From positions 186,001-250,000 of the forward strand of contig CAWJLO010000008.1 of the NCBI GenBank assembly GCA_963843685.1: 64,000 nt of DNA, read 5' to 3'. The notes under the pieces are model-generated. The model saw only the letters and a program-made list of their open reading frames with translations, ran no database searches and had not been told where the DNA came from. The translations under genes were made by a program, and so were the position numbers. Each line of letters starts with the position of its first letter. Positions within the stretch are counted from its first letter, which is position 1. Origin of the DNA: DASQHL01 sp963843685. GTDB lineage: Bacteria; Chloroflexota; Dehalococcoidia; DSTF01; JACRBR01. Below, piece after piece: positions 1-9,299 of the stretch.

Positions 1-1278
1 ACCGGCGCCGACTCCGACCCCACCTTCGACGCCAACGACGAGGTCGCCTTCATGTCGAAGGACGCCGGCGGCCAGGCCCCGTCCTTCACGCCCCCGCCGA
101 ACACCGTCGCCGGCTACGGCGTCCAGATCACCGTCAACGACCCGCTCGCCCCCGCCGATCACGGCTGGGTCTACCTCTTCCGCTCCGACGGCACGCTCGA
201 CCCAGCCGCCGGCCAGTCCTACGTCACCTACGACTTCTCCCTGGACTCCGGCGACTACAAGACCACCTACACCCTCGGCGACACCCACCCCGCCCTCGCC
301 GGCAACCCCGAAAACTCCACCGTCACCACACCCAACTACGCCCTCCACTTCGGCGACCGCTGGCAGGACGACGCCCTCAACATCACCGTCGGCGGCGCCA
401 CCGGCGTCGACATCCTCGACCGCCACAAGCCCATGTTCGCCCCCGGCGTCTGCGGCCGCAGCGAAGACACCTTCGACGGCTACATCAACACCAGCCCCAT
501 CGAGGGCGCCTTCGTCGCCAACATCAGTGGCCCCGTCCGCGCCATCCGCTCCGTCGTCGGCGCCAATAGCGGCCCCCGCACCGAGCGCGACGAAATCTTC
601 TACGCCCAGCGCGAGGACATCCGCACCGAGCTGCGCGTCCACGCCATCCCCAGCATCATGGACCTGCTCGACTACTCCCCCGACGCCTCCGGCATGACCT
701 ACTACAACGACCTCAACACCGGCGGCGTCACCATCGATGGCGTACCCGATAGCCCGGCGCTCGGCCAGATCACCTGGCAGATGGTCACCGGCGCCCAGGG
801 CTCGCTCGTCATCTCCGGCAAGAGCGACACCAACATCCCCGGCTTCGCCTACACCTCGTACTACGAGGACAACAGCACGAGCCCTATCACCCAGTGCACC
901 GGCGATGCCTTCGCCTACGGCACCAGCGGCATCTACGTCAACATGTCCGGCGGCATCCCCTGCACCGACCCCGGCCTCGCCTGCACGAGCTACCTCAACA
1001 GCACGAACACCCTCTACTTCGAGCCACCGTCGCAGACCGTCGCCGACGCGCAGTCGCTGGACGCGCGCGCCAACGCCCCCCTCACGTTCAGCGTGGGAGC
1101 CTGGCCAGTGGAGTCAGTCGGGGGGATCGCGGAGCTGCCGGGGCCACTCTTGATGGCTGGTCGCGCCGGCACGGGGGCACCCTCGCGCGACGCGATGCCG
1201 CTGCTCGTCGCGGCCGCAGTCGGGCTTCTGGGCGTCGGTGCCGGCCTCCGCCGTGTCCGCCGGCGACGGTCACGCTGA
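1..1278 (+). CDS. Secreted, C-terminally membrane-anchored protein (5' partial)
   Basis: The frame is open from the first base (TGADSDPTFDANDEVAFM before the first ATG at 52), so the gene begins outside the window. The visible part is a long, Asp/Thr/Ser/Tyr-rich extracellular-type region with scattered cysteines. It ends in a Pro/Gly linker, one hydrophobic segment (around PLLVAAAVGLLGVGAGL) and an Arg-rich tail, the layout of a membrane-anchored surface protein. I do not recognise a family, and no catalytic motif stands out. A damaged dockerin-like fragment follows directly, so the locus has been rearranged. Confidence 0.75.
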   Translation, partial: TGADSDPTFDANDEVAFMSKDAGGQAPSFTPPPNTVAGYGVQITVNDPLAPADHGWVYLFRSDGTLDPAAGQSYVTYDFSLDSGDYKTTYTLGDTHPALAGNPENSTVTTPNYALHFGDRWQDDALNITVGGATGVDILDRHKPMFAPGVCGRSEDTFDGYINTSPIEGAFVANISGPVRAIRSVVGANSGPRTERDEIFYAQREDIRTELRVHAIPSIMDLLDYSPDASGMTYYNDLNTGGVTIDGVPDSPALGQITWQMVTGAQGSLVISGKSDTNIPGFAYTSYYEDNSTSPITQCTGDAFAYGTSGIYVNMSGGIPCTDPGLACTSYLNSTNTLYFEPPSQTVADAQSLDARANAPLTFSVGAWPVESVGGIAELPGPLLMAGRAGTGAPSRDAMPLLVAAAVGLLGVGAGLRRVRRRRSR

Positions 1279-1439
1279 CGTCGGCACCACCGACTACGAG
1301 CAGGACCCTCAACGGTCACGGCATCGAGTACGACCGCTCCGTCGTCGGCCCGGGCCACAGCGGCCCCCCCGACGGCACCATCGCCGCCTCCGACGCCCAG
1401 CTAGCCTTCGCCCAGTTCAAACTCGCCTACCACTGCTGA
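1279..1439 (+). pseudogene. Fragment of a dockerin-like C-terminal module
   Basis: This stretch is nearly identical to the last ~165 bp of the NHL gene ending at 3154. Shared peptides are GTTDYEQD, GIEYDRSVVGPGHSG and DGTIAASDAQLAFAQFKLAYHC read in pieces, both ending in a TGA right after the terminal His-Cys. Here the first and second parts lie in different frames and about 15 bp present in the other copy (encoding the STGTKD region) are missing. No start or upstream domain is present. It looks like a truncated, non-functional duplicate left by recombination between paralogous surface-protein genes. Confidence 0.65.
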
Positions 1440-1621
1440 CCCCCGCGCTCGACCGGGCGACCGCGCCCATCGCGCGTGCGACGCAGGCCGGCGTCTTCAT
1501 CAGCGGCTCCGCACCATCGCCGCCTCCTGTGTGACGGTGTCCTTGTCAGGCGTCAGCGCGCGACGTAGACGCACCGCTCGGCGCAATCGTATGCTGGAGA
1601 ACGCATTGGAAGGAGCTCATC

Positions 1622-3154
1622 TTGCGCTCGAACCTCTCGCGGACGACGGTGCTTGCCGCGTGCCTTCTGGCGCTGGCGGTGGCGACAAGTCGGTTTGGCT
1701 GCGCCCGGTGATGCCGTTGCTGACCGGGTGATCGGACAGCCTGACTTCACGACGGTGTTCCCAAACAACGGAGGACGTCGCGCGGCCTCCCTATCGGAGC
1801 CGGGCGGCTCCACGGTCGCCGCCACCGGGCGGTTGTGGCTCTCAGACCGAGCCAACGGGCGCGTGCTCGAGTACGACGCACCGCTCACGTCAGGCACAGC
1901 CTCGCGCCTGTTTGGGCAGGCGACGTTCAGCTCCACCCCCACCGTCATGGTCAGCGCGAGCACGCTCAGCACGAATCTCGGCGGTGTCGCCGTCGACAGC
2001 TCAGGCAGGCTGTGGGTCGCCGACGCCGGCAACAACCGCGTCCTCGAGTTCGACTCGCCGCTCACGAGCAGCGTCGCGGATCGGGTCTTCGGGCAGCCGG
2101 CTTTCAACTACCGGGCCAACAACTACAACGGACTGAGCGCGAGCAGTCTCAGCCAGCCGAAGGGCGTCGCCGTGGACGGCAGCGGTCGTCTCTGGGTCGC
2201 GGACTTCGGCAACGCTCGTGTGCTGGAATACGACGATCCGCTCAACGACGCCACAGCGTCGCGCGTGTTCGGCCAACCGGACTTCGTCTCCAACACGCCG
2301 AACAACGGCGGCGTGAGCGCCAACAGCTCGAATCTGCCCGCCGATCTCTTCGTTGACGGTGACGGCCACCTCTGGGTCGCCGATACTTATAACAACCGCG
2401 TACTCGAGTTCGACGACCCGCTCACCAGCAACACAGCCAGCCGCGTCTTCGGCCAGCCGGCCATGACGTCGAACGGGCGGGGGTCAGCGCGACTGCTCTC
2501 GATCACCCCTGGCGCATCGCAGTGCAATCGGACGGCACGCTCTGGGTGGCGGATGAGTTCAACAGCTGAGTGCTGGGCTACGCCGACCCCATGACGAGCT
2601 CGGTCGCCACCAGCGTGCTCGGCCAGGTGGATTTCTCGCACAAGCTTGTGAACCAGGGAGGTACAGCGAGTGCGAGCACGCTCGCGTATCCATTCGGGGT
2701 ATCAGTTGATACGGCCGGTCACCTCTGGGTAAGTGACGCGACGAACAATCGCGCTCTTGAATACGACTTGTTCGCGCCGCCGGACAGTGACGGCGATGGA
2801 TGCCCTGACGCAGACGAGCCGTTGCTCAGTCCGCCCACCGACCCCAACGACCCGTGGGACTTCTACAGCGTCCCCGTCCCCGCCCTGCTCGCCGCCCCCG
2901 ACCCCCTCGGCCTCGTCCGCGACAGCGTCGTCGGCGCCGGCGACGCCCAGGCCGTCTTCGCCTACTTCAAGGCCGCCGCCCACACCGGCACCACCGACTA
3001 CGAGCAGGACCTCAGCGGCACCGGCACCAAGGACGGCATCGAGTACGACCGCTCCGTCGTCGGCCCGGGCCACAGCGGCTCCCCCGACGGCACCATCGCC
3101 GCCTCCGACGCCCAGCTAGCCTTCGCCCAGTTCAAACTCGCCTACCACTGCTGA
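1622..3154 (+). pseudogene. NHL-repeat secreted protein with dockerin-like C-terminus, disrupted
   Basis: A TTG start at 1622 follows AGGAG (1611-1615) and opens a signal peptide (LRSNLSRTTVLAACLLALAV). The frame then shifts near 1690-1715 into about five NHL repeats (GRLWVADAGNNRVLEFDSP-type units, each with a GQPxF motif), which would form a beta-propeller. A second shift at the G run 2478-2485 returns to the original frame. There the repeat continues (SDGTLWVADEFNS), is cut by TGA at 2567-2569, and resumes. The C-terminus has a DSDGDGCPDADEP calcium-type loop and a dockerin-like module (GDAQAVFAYFK ... SDAQLAFAQFK). Two compensating shifts plus one nonsense codon mean either a pseudogene or poor local sequence. 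Presumed role is an extracellular binding or scaffold protein. Confidence 0.75.
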
Positions 3155-3310
3155 AGTCACGGCATCAGATCGCGCGGCCATGGCGGCGGGGCGCGGCGCT
3201 CAGTCTTCCGTCGTCCAATCCGTGCCGGACGAGCGTCGATTGTCCCTACTGCCGCGCTCGATACGATCTAGCTCGACCGGCGCGCGGGCTCGGTCGTGGT
3301 GGGTGTGTCG

Positions 3311-3487
3311 ATGTTCGACCGTGTGGTGGCCCTGGCGGTGGCGAGCGCGCTGGCGTGCTTCCTCTTCGTCGTCATTTGGCCGCTCTTCGACGACGACCTT
3401 CCATCCGCATCGCAAGCCGCTTACTTCTCGGCTGGTCTGCTCGTCGTCGTCGTCAGTGCGTACATCTATTGGAGAAACTCGAGCTGA
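3311..3487 (+). CDS. Small two-helix membrane protein
   Basis: A 58-residue product (MFDRVVALAVASALACFLF...) with two predicted membrane helices, around residues 5-24 and 37-55, separated by an acidic loop (PLFDDDLPSAS) and ending in YWRNSS. A GTG five codons upstream is an alternative start. No family is recognised. It lies between the NHL gene and the convergent RnfD-like gene. The hydrophobic pattern and the stop just before the next gene favour a real gene, but there is no homology support. Confidence 0.4.
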   Translation: MFDRVVALAVASALACFLFVVIWPLFDDDLPSASQAAYFSAGLLVVVVSAYIYWRNSS

Positions 3488-3518
3488 CGTCCGCGGCCCC
3501 GCGCCGCGTGCTCGAGGC

Positions 3519-4901
3519 CTAGGACGTCCGCGTCATCGTGCCGCTCATCGACCCGCTCAACGTCGTCCCTGAGTCCGCGTTCAGGATCGGCTGCAACGAC
3601 ATGTTGACGCCTGCGTACGGCCCCGCCCCCACACACGTCGCCGCGATCCGACCACCGCTGAACGCCGTCAGTTGCCCGTCGCACACCACGGCGTTCGTGC
3701 GCGAATCGAGAAGCTGCGCCTTGTTCAGCGTAACGGTCGGTTGAGCCTGCCCGCCGGCGGCCGTCGTCGAGAGTTCCAGGTGCATCTTCAGCGTCAGGTC
3801 GCCGGATAGCGTCGCGTCGATCGTGATGCTCGAGGAGTTGCCGCTCCGCGACTGCGAGTACGTCCCCTTCACGTCGGCGTTGAAATCCGCCAGGAACGGG
3901 AACGCCGGCGCCGCCGTCGGGTCCGGAGCCGCCGATGCCGACACCGTCGCCGGCGACGGAGTGCTCCCTGGCGGCCCGCCCCCCGCTGCCGCCGCGAGCA
4001 GCAGCATCGCAACGAGCGCCGAAGCCACCCCCGCGATCGTCCGCACGCTCCGCAGCTCTGCCGGCAACCGCACGCCCCTGGTGCGCACCGCGTGGACGGC
4101 GATCCGTCGCCCCGACTCCCACACGTTCCCCACCAGCAACCCGATGAGCAGGAAGTACACGCCGCCGAACTCCCGGAACACGAAGTACGCCACCGCCGCG
4201 ACGATGATGCCGAACGCGATCTGGTCCTCGTGGCGCACCGGGCTCGTCGGCGGGTCGTCGAGCATGAAGAACGCGAAGAACAGCACCGCCTGCAGGTCCG
4301 GCGTGCGGAAGATCTCCGCCACCGTCGTCCCGTCGAACGTGCTTGCGATGCTGAACAGGGCGAAATACGCCGCCAGGAACGCGAACACCATCGTCAGCTT
4401 GTTCAGCCGATCGGCGATGAACGCCCCCGCCACAAGCACGATCAACGCCCCCGGCACGCCGAGATCCGGCAACGCGCCCCACCAGTTTTGCCCCGTGTTC
4501 ATCACGATCGCCGCAACGAACAGCGCCAGCGCCGCCGGGTTGAGCACGTTCGACCACCGCGTCCGCAGCACGTGCTTGCTCACGATCGCCAGCACGACCG
4601 TCACCGCCAGCACGTCCCACCCCTCCTGCGACCGCAGGATGAAGGCGATGATCATGCCCGTCAGCGCCGCCCCGTCCGGCACGATCCACTTCCGGCGCAC
4701 GACGTACGTCATCGCCATGTCGACGCCCGCCGCCACGACCGCCGCGAACGCCACTCTCGGGTAGGTTGGCCCCACTCCCAGCTTCAGCGACGCGATCACC
4801 AGCAGCGCCGCGAAGATCGGCAGCAGGATCCCCTTCGGCGTCCGGAAGAAGCGCACCACCGGCCGCATGCTCGCGGGCATCTGTGTCGACATCACCGTCA
4901 T
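3519..4901 (-). CDS. RnfD/NqrB-like membrane protein with extra C-terminal secreted domain
   Basis: Residues ~20-290 match the RnfD/NqrB/RnfE family of flavin-carrying electron-transfer membrane proteins: about ten helices, the NPAALALF motif, and FFMLDDPPTSP as in RnfD's conserved loop. The usual covalent-FMN motif (SGAT) is not visible; the corresponding place reads FDGTT. After a final helix (~residue 300) there is a Pro/Ala linker and a ~130-residue Ser/Thr-rich beta-type domain (FLADFNADVKGTYSQS...) that I do not recognise and that should lie outside the cytoplasm. The start overlaps the apbE stop by 4 nt (ATGA), so the two are co-translated. Likely role: passing electrons across the membrane to the flavinylated partner encoded upstream. 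Confidence 0.8.
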   Translation of the reverse strand: MTVMSTQMPASMRPVVRFFRTPKGILLPIFAALLVIASLKLGVGPTYPRVAFAAVVAAGVDMAMTYVVRRKWIVPDGAALTGMIIAFILRSQEGWDVLAVTVVLAIVSKHVLRTRWSNVLNPAALALFVAAIVMNTGQNWWGALPDLGVPGALIVLVAGAFIADRLNKLTMVFAFLAAYFALFSIASTFDGTTVAEIFRTPDLQAVLFFAFFMLDDPPTSPVRHEDQIAFGIIVAAVAYFVFREFGGVYFLLIGLLVGNVWESGRRIAVHAVRTRGVRLPAELRSVRTIAGVASALVAMLLLAAAAGGGPPGSTPSPATVSASAAPDPTAAPAFPFLADFNADVKGTYSQSRSGNSSSITIDATLSGDLTLKMHLELSTTAAGGQAQPTVTLNKAQLLDSRTNAVVCDGQLTAFSGGRIAATCVGAGPYAGVNMSLQPILNADSGTTLSGSMSGTMTRTS

Positions 4902-5816
4902 TGCAGGTAACGCTCCAGCCCCGCCGTCCCGTGCACGCGCATCTCCGCGTCGACCATCATCCCCTCCAGCCCCTGCTCCTCCAGCAGCCGCAGCCCCGCC
5001 TCCGCGCCCAGCACGAACACCGCCGTCGACAGCGCGTCGGCGACCACCGCCGTCGGCGCGACCACCGTCGCCGAGATCGTCGACGACGCCGACCCGCCCG
5101 TCGCCGGATCGAGGATGTGGTGCCCCCGGCCGTCACCCGCCCGCCGCAGATAGTCCCCCGACGTGCACACCGCGGCGTCCGTCACCCGCAGGCACGCGAT
5201 CAGCTCGTCCAGCTCGCGCGGATGCCGCACCCCGACCGTCCACGCCTCGTCCTCCGCGTCCGTCCCGCGCACGAGGACGTCGCCCCCGGCGTTGATCAGG
5301 CACCCCTGGAACGCCTCCAGCTCCCGCGCCGCCAAATCGATCGCCAGCCCCTTCGCCACCGCCCCCAGGTCCAGCGTCATCGGCCGCAGCAGCGTCACCG
5401 TCTGCGCCTCCGCGTCGAGCACGACGTCGCGAAACGACCCGCCCGCCTCGCCCGACGGCGTCACCTTCCGCCCCGTCAGGTAATTCTCGTTGAACCCGCG
5501 CTCCTCCATCGCCCGCCCGACCGTCGGATCGAGCGCCCCGTCCGTCAGCCGCGCCATCTCGACCGCCAGCCTCAGCGCGTTGAACAGCAGCGGCGACACC
5601 GCCGTCGCCACCCCCGACCCGCCCGCTCAGCCCCCGCAGCTCGCTCGCCTCGTCGAACCGGCTGCACCGCCGCTCGACCTCCGCGAACCACCCGTACGCG
5701 CGCTCCGCCTGCCGCGCAGGGTCCTCCGCCGAGTCCCCCCGCACGATCTCGATCACCACCACCGTGTCCATGAAGACGCGCGTCTCGACGTATGGAGCCG
5801 TCACCGTTCGATTCAT
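4898..5816 (-). CDS. apbE: ApbE-like FAD:protein FMN transferase (frameshifted)
   Basis: ApbE enzymes attach FMN covalently to a Thr of exported flavoproteins. The N-terminal part (MNRTVTAPYVETRVFMDTVV, start 5816) and the C-terminal part (from about 5611) are in different frames. The junction is a five-base run (CCCCC on the plus strand, 5611-5615) where removing one base restores a single protein. Diagnostic segments are GALDPTVG, DLGAVAKGLAID, LINAGGDVLVRG, GHHILDPATGG and the metal-binding ADALSTAVFVLG. It sits 10 bp after the FMN-binding protein gene, its obvious substrate, and overlaps the RnfD-like gene. The frameshift may be a sequencing indel; otherwise the gene is dead. Confidence 0.85.
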
Positions 5817-5826
5817 CGCCGCCGCG

Positions 5827-6378
5827 CTACTGCGAGGCCTGCGCGAGCGCATCGCCCAGCGCCTGCCGGTATGCCTGCGAGCTGTCCGTCGCCCCCGACA
5901 CGTGGCTGGACGGCACACCCTGCTTCGCCACCGCCGCCCGCACCAGCGCGTTCACGTCCGAGCACGGGTACCGCGTCGAGCACGACGTCACGTTCGCCGA
6001 GATCATCTGGCCCCCCTGGATCACCACCGCCACGCGCATCCCGCCGTGCCGGCTGTTCCCGGACCCCGTGAACGTCCCGTCCTTCAGCCCCGCCGTCGCC
6101 AGTGACGTCGACCCCGCGCCCGCCGGCGCCCCCGCAGCCGGCGCTCCCGGCGCCGTGTTCGACGCCGCGTCGACCAGCTGCCCCGACACCGCGCTCGTAT
6201 TCGACCGCCCGAGCGCGTACACGGTGATGATCGCCGCCGTGCTCATCGCGACGATCCCGCTCGGGATCTTCCCCTTCCGCGATCCGAGGATCTTCGACAA
6301 CGTCAGCGGCTGCGAGACGGCGGCCGGGGCCGTCGCGGCCCGCGGCGCGTTCCGCCGCACCGCCTTGCGCTTACTCAT
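5827..6378 (-). CDS. Membrane-anchored FMN-binding domain protein
   Basis: 183 residues: basic N-terminus, one helix around residues 40-60 (SGIVAMSTAAIITVYALG), a Pro/Ala/Gly linker, and a C-terminal FMN-binding domain (GLKDGTFTGSG ... MRVAVVIQGGQMISANV ... VSGATDSSQAYRQAL). The SGATDSS motif is the classic site where ApbE links FMN to the Thr. First gene of a three-gene minus-strand unit with apbE and the RnfD-like gene. Together they suggest a flavin-based electron path on the outer face of the membrane; the final acceptor is not shown by the sequence. Confidence 0.85.
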   Translation of the reverse strand: MSKRKAVRRNAPRAATAPAAVSQPLTLSKILGSRKGKIPSGIVAMSTAAIITVYALGRSNTSAVSGQLVDAASNTAPGAPAAGAPAGAGSTSLATAGLKDGTFTGSGNSRHGGMRVAVVIQGGQMISANVTSCSTRYPCSDVNALVRAAVAKQGVPSSHVSGATDSSQAYRQALGDALAQASQ

Positions 6379-6583
6379 CCCGCCTCACGCTCCCCGCAGC
6401 CAGATGCCATGCCGACAGTATGCACCGCGCCCGCACGGAGATTCCTTCGGAGACGTTAAGGATTGTCCGGCCGAGTCAACCAGGCATCCGTCCCCGGCCC
6501 GGCCGCCGCACACCCGGCCCACGATCGGCTTCCGCATGATGGCCCTTGCTTTCGGCGGGCCCAAAGGCCGAAGCTGGGATGCC

Positions 6584-7075
6584 ATGAACGAGCCAACCCG
6601 CACTGATCCGGCCGAGCGCAGCCCGATGATGCGCCTGCTCTACCGCGGCTGGCGCCCCACGCTCGTCGGCCGATGGCTGAACAGGTTCTGGGGCGTCTGG
6701 TCGGGCCTCGGGCTGCCGCCGCGCATCCAGGCGACGCTCGAGGTCCGCGGCCGGACGTCAGGGCACTGGCGCTCGAACCCCGTCGTCATCGCCCAGCGCG
6801 ACGGAAAGAGCTACCTCGTCTCGATGCTCGGCCCGAAGTCCGAGTGGGTAAGGAACGTCGAAGCCGCGAACGGCGACGCCGTGCTCCGCCAGGGCCGCCG
6901 ACGTCGCGTCCACCTCGTGCTCGTCCCGCCCGACGAGCGCGCTCCCGTCCTGCGCGAATACGTGCGCATCGCCACAAGCGGACGCACACACTTCCCCGTC
7001 GCCGTAAACGCGCCGCTACCCGAATTCGAGGCCGTCGCCGATCGCTACCCCGTCTACCGAATCGATCCCACCTAG
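6584..7075 (+). CDS. Deazaflavin-dependent nitroreductase family protein (Ddn-like)
   Basis: 163 residues. LEVRGRTSGHWRSNPVVIAQ, SYLVSMLGPKSEWVRNVEA and the closing PLPEFEAVADRYPVYRI match the split-barrel Ddn/DUF385 family, which uses F420 or a related flavin to reduce quinones or other substrates. The ATG at 6584 begins MNEPTRTDPAERS; the frame is open much further upstream, but that part is compositionally a shadow of the opposite gene. A second family member lies at 57413. Transcribed alone, convergent with the DUF1566 gene. Confidence 0.8.
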   Translation: MNEPTRTDPAERSPMMRLLYRGWRPTLVGRWLNRFWGVWSGLGLPPRIQATLEVRGRTSGHWRSNPVVIAQRDGKSYLVSMLGPKSEWVRNVEAANGDAVLRQGRRRRVHLVLVPPDERAPVLREYVRIATSGRTHFPVAVNAPLPEFEAVADRYPVYRIDPT

Positions 7076-7123
7076 AGCCATCCACCCGGTCAACCTGCGA
7101 CAGCGCGACCCGCCCCCCCCCGC

Positions 7124-7766
7124 CTACCTCGTGCTCGACGCCCCCCGCACACACCACAGATGCTGCTCCGACGTCTTGTCCAGCGCCCCCCAGCTCCCCT
7201 GGCCGAGCGCGTACGCACTCCCGGCGGGCGACAGGGCCTCCGTCGACGACCAGTACAGCCCAGAGATGTTCGTGAACGGATGCCCGCTCGGCAGGATGCC
7301 CGCGCTCCCGCCGATAAGCGATCCCAACTCTGCCTGCGTCGGCACGCGCCATCCCCCGCGCCCGCCCGTGCTCGCTGCTTGGCAAATGTACGCTGCGGTC
7401 GCCCACGTCTGCGTCGCGGTCGAAGGCGACCGCTGCCACACCAGCCCCGTCTCCTCGTCCAGCACCGCCGGGTACGTCACCACGCAGATTGGGTTGCATC
7501 CCGACGTCACCACCATCACGCACTTGAACCGGTCCGAGTTGCACCCCGCCGGCGGGATCCCCCCGGCCGACCCGTTCGACGCGTCCAGCAGCTGGTCCCA
7601 CGACGGCGGCGTATCCCCCAGCGTGTGCATCGTGCTCCCCGGCGCCCCCGGCGGATCGAGCGGCCCCGCGCTCGCCCGGCTCGCCAACAGCGCGACGATC
7701 GCCCGCCGCCACCAGCACCAGCAGCACCAGCAACAACGTATTGACCCGATTGAACACCGTAGCCAT
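7124..7766 (-). CDS. Secreted DUF1566 (Lcl-like) domain protein, frameshifted
   Basis: The start at 7766 gives a signal peptide (MATVFNRVNTLLLVLLVLVAA). The rest, from RAIVALLASRASAGPLDPP on, is in the next frame; deleting one base in the GGG (CCC on plus, about 7702-7704) joins them. The mature part carries the DUF1566 signature: VLDEETGLVWQRSPS, WATAAYICQ, GGWRVPTQAELGSLI, LYWSST and the terminal HLWCVRG, with conserved Cys. These C-type-lectin-fold domains occur on secreted surface proteins of unknown ligand. A tiny relic of a similar C-terminus lies near 11650-11700. The frameshift may be technical. Confidence 0.7.
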
Positions 7767-7962
7767 GGTCCGTACCCCTTTCGCCGATTCGACGAAATCG
7801 TACGCCCATTGCCACCTTCAAATGAACCCACCCCGTCAACCGGCCCCGGCCACAGCGCCCCGCCCGGCCGCGTCGCACATCCGTGCTCTCGCAGCTGGTT
7901 CGCGATCGCCCGTTTTGCACACCTCCGCGGGAACCAACCGCAACGTGATATCCTCGCCAAGA

Positions 7963-9236
7963 ATGAAGCGTGTCTTCCTCTCTTCGACATGGCTCGACCT
8001 TGCGGAGCACCGGCGGAAGGTCCTTGAAGCACTCGATCGCCTCCGCCACGGGGGCCTGGCGCTAGAGTGGTACGGCATGGAGCGATTCCCTGCTTCGTCC
8101 TCCAAGTCGCCGCCCCAAGCATCGCTTAATACGTGGACCGCTCGGACATCTTCATCAGCGTCCTAGGTCCGCGCTACGGCACCATTCCGGCCGGCGAGAC
8201 GGTTTCGGTGGTGGCGCTTGAATACCGCCGTGCGGTCGCACGAGACAAGCCCCGAATCCTGTTCCTCATGGCGGAGGACTCGTCAGATTGGTCCACGCTC
8301 GGGGCGGAGCCCGACGCCGCGAAGGCTGCCCTGCTGCATGAACTCCGTGCTGAGTTCGAGGCTGACCGATTGCGTGATCTGTTCGATTCGCCGGGCGATC
8401 TCGCGATGAAGGTAGCGACGGCGCTGCTCCCTGATTTGATGGCGGACCTCGCACTCCGCGATGCGGAGAACCGACAGCGCGTTATGGAGTTCACTGACGA
8501 GCGCGGTCCCGCTGGCATCGCGCTTATCGCTGATCCAGCCCACATACCCGCCGACGGCAGTCACACATCCACGGTCACCGCCAAGGTGACTGATGCGGGC
8601 GGTGCGCCGGTGGCCGACAACGAGCCACTCATCTGGAGCTTCCGCGGGCCCGTGATCACCAATCAGACGTACTCCGCCACCCAAAATGGAACCGCCCAGA
8701 TATCCGTGCGTCCCGAGACGGGGAGCGCCTGGGGTCGCTTCATTGTCATCTGCATAGCCCCGCGCTCTGGCGTCGCTGCCTCTATTGCCGTCGACTTCCG
8801 ACCGTCAGGGGGTATCGCGCCCGCCCGGACCAGCGCCGAAGAAATCCCCACCTTCGCTTTGCAGTTGGCGGGCCTCACCCGTCTCGAGCGGGCCTTTAAG
8901 CCCGAATTCGGCGCGAGCCAACTTCGTGGTGACCCCGTAGCGGTACTCGCGTGGCGCTTTCGCGGACCGCGGTTCCAGATGCCTTGGAGGCAGGTGGCGG
9001 GCGCCGACCTCACCCGCACGCGCCTCGCCAATCAATTCGATCTCGCGGCCGTTCCGCTCGATGACGCACTCCTAGCGACCGACGAGCTAGGCCTTGAACT
9101 CCGTTTTCCCTGCGGTGCCGGATGGGCACACGAATTGCACCGCTTTCCCTTAACCCGCCAGGACATCAGCGGCAAGGCCGTCTGGAATATCGGTGACGAG
9201 GCAATTCCACCCGAAACCTGGGTAGAGTCGAGCTGA
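7963..9236 (+). CDS. DUF4062 protein fused to an Ig-like (Big_1) domain, frameshifted
   Basis: The ATG at 7963 begins MKRVFLSSTWLDLAEHRRKV, the DUF4062 N-terminus. The frame breaks near 8126-8132 and resumes with YVDRSDIFISVLGPRYGTIP and VVALEYRRAVARDKPRILFL, so one base is missing inside a single DUF4062 domain. DUF4062 is a TIR/TOPRIM-like fold usually placed at the N-terminus of NTPase-type defence or signalling proteins. Here it is followed by an invasin/intimin-type Big_1 domain (DGSHTSTVTAKVTDAGGAPV ... TAQISVRPETGSAWGRFIV) and a ~150-residue unrecognised C-terminus. No signal peptide is seen, so an Ig-like domain in the cytoplasm is unusual. The gene and its neighbour look less GC-rich than the surroundings. 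Confidence 0.7.
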
Positions 9237-9286
9237 CGCCCCGGGGCGCATTTCGCGTCCTGGGGCGTCGATCCGCTCATTTGTGC

Positions 9287-9292
9287 TATCAT
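9287..9292 (+). promoter_or_regulatory. Probable -10 box of a leaderless start (HNH-like gene)
   Basis: TATCAT ends 7 nt before the ATG at 9300 and no Shine-Dalgarno sequence lies between. The expected transcription start coincides with the start codon. No clear -35 is seen. Confidence 0.35.
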
Positions 9293-9299
9293 TCGGCGT

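Noticed and set aside
6425..6583. Upstream extension of the Ddn-like gene at 6584 into a 427-codon frame
   Set aside because: The extra N-terminal part is the reverse shadow of the FMN-binding gene and is unlike any Ddn family member.
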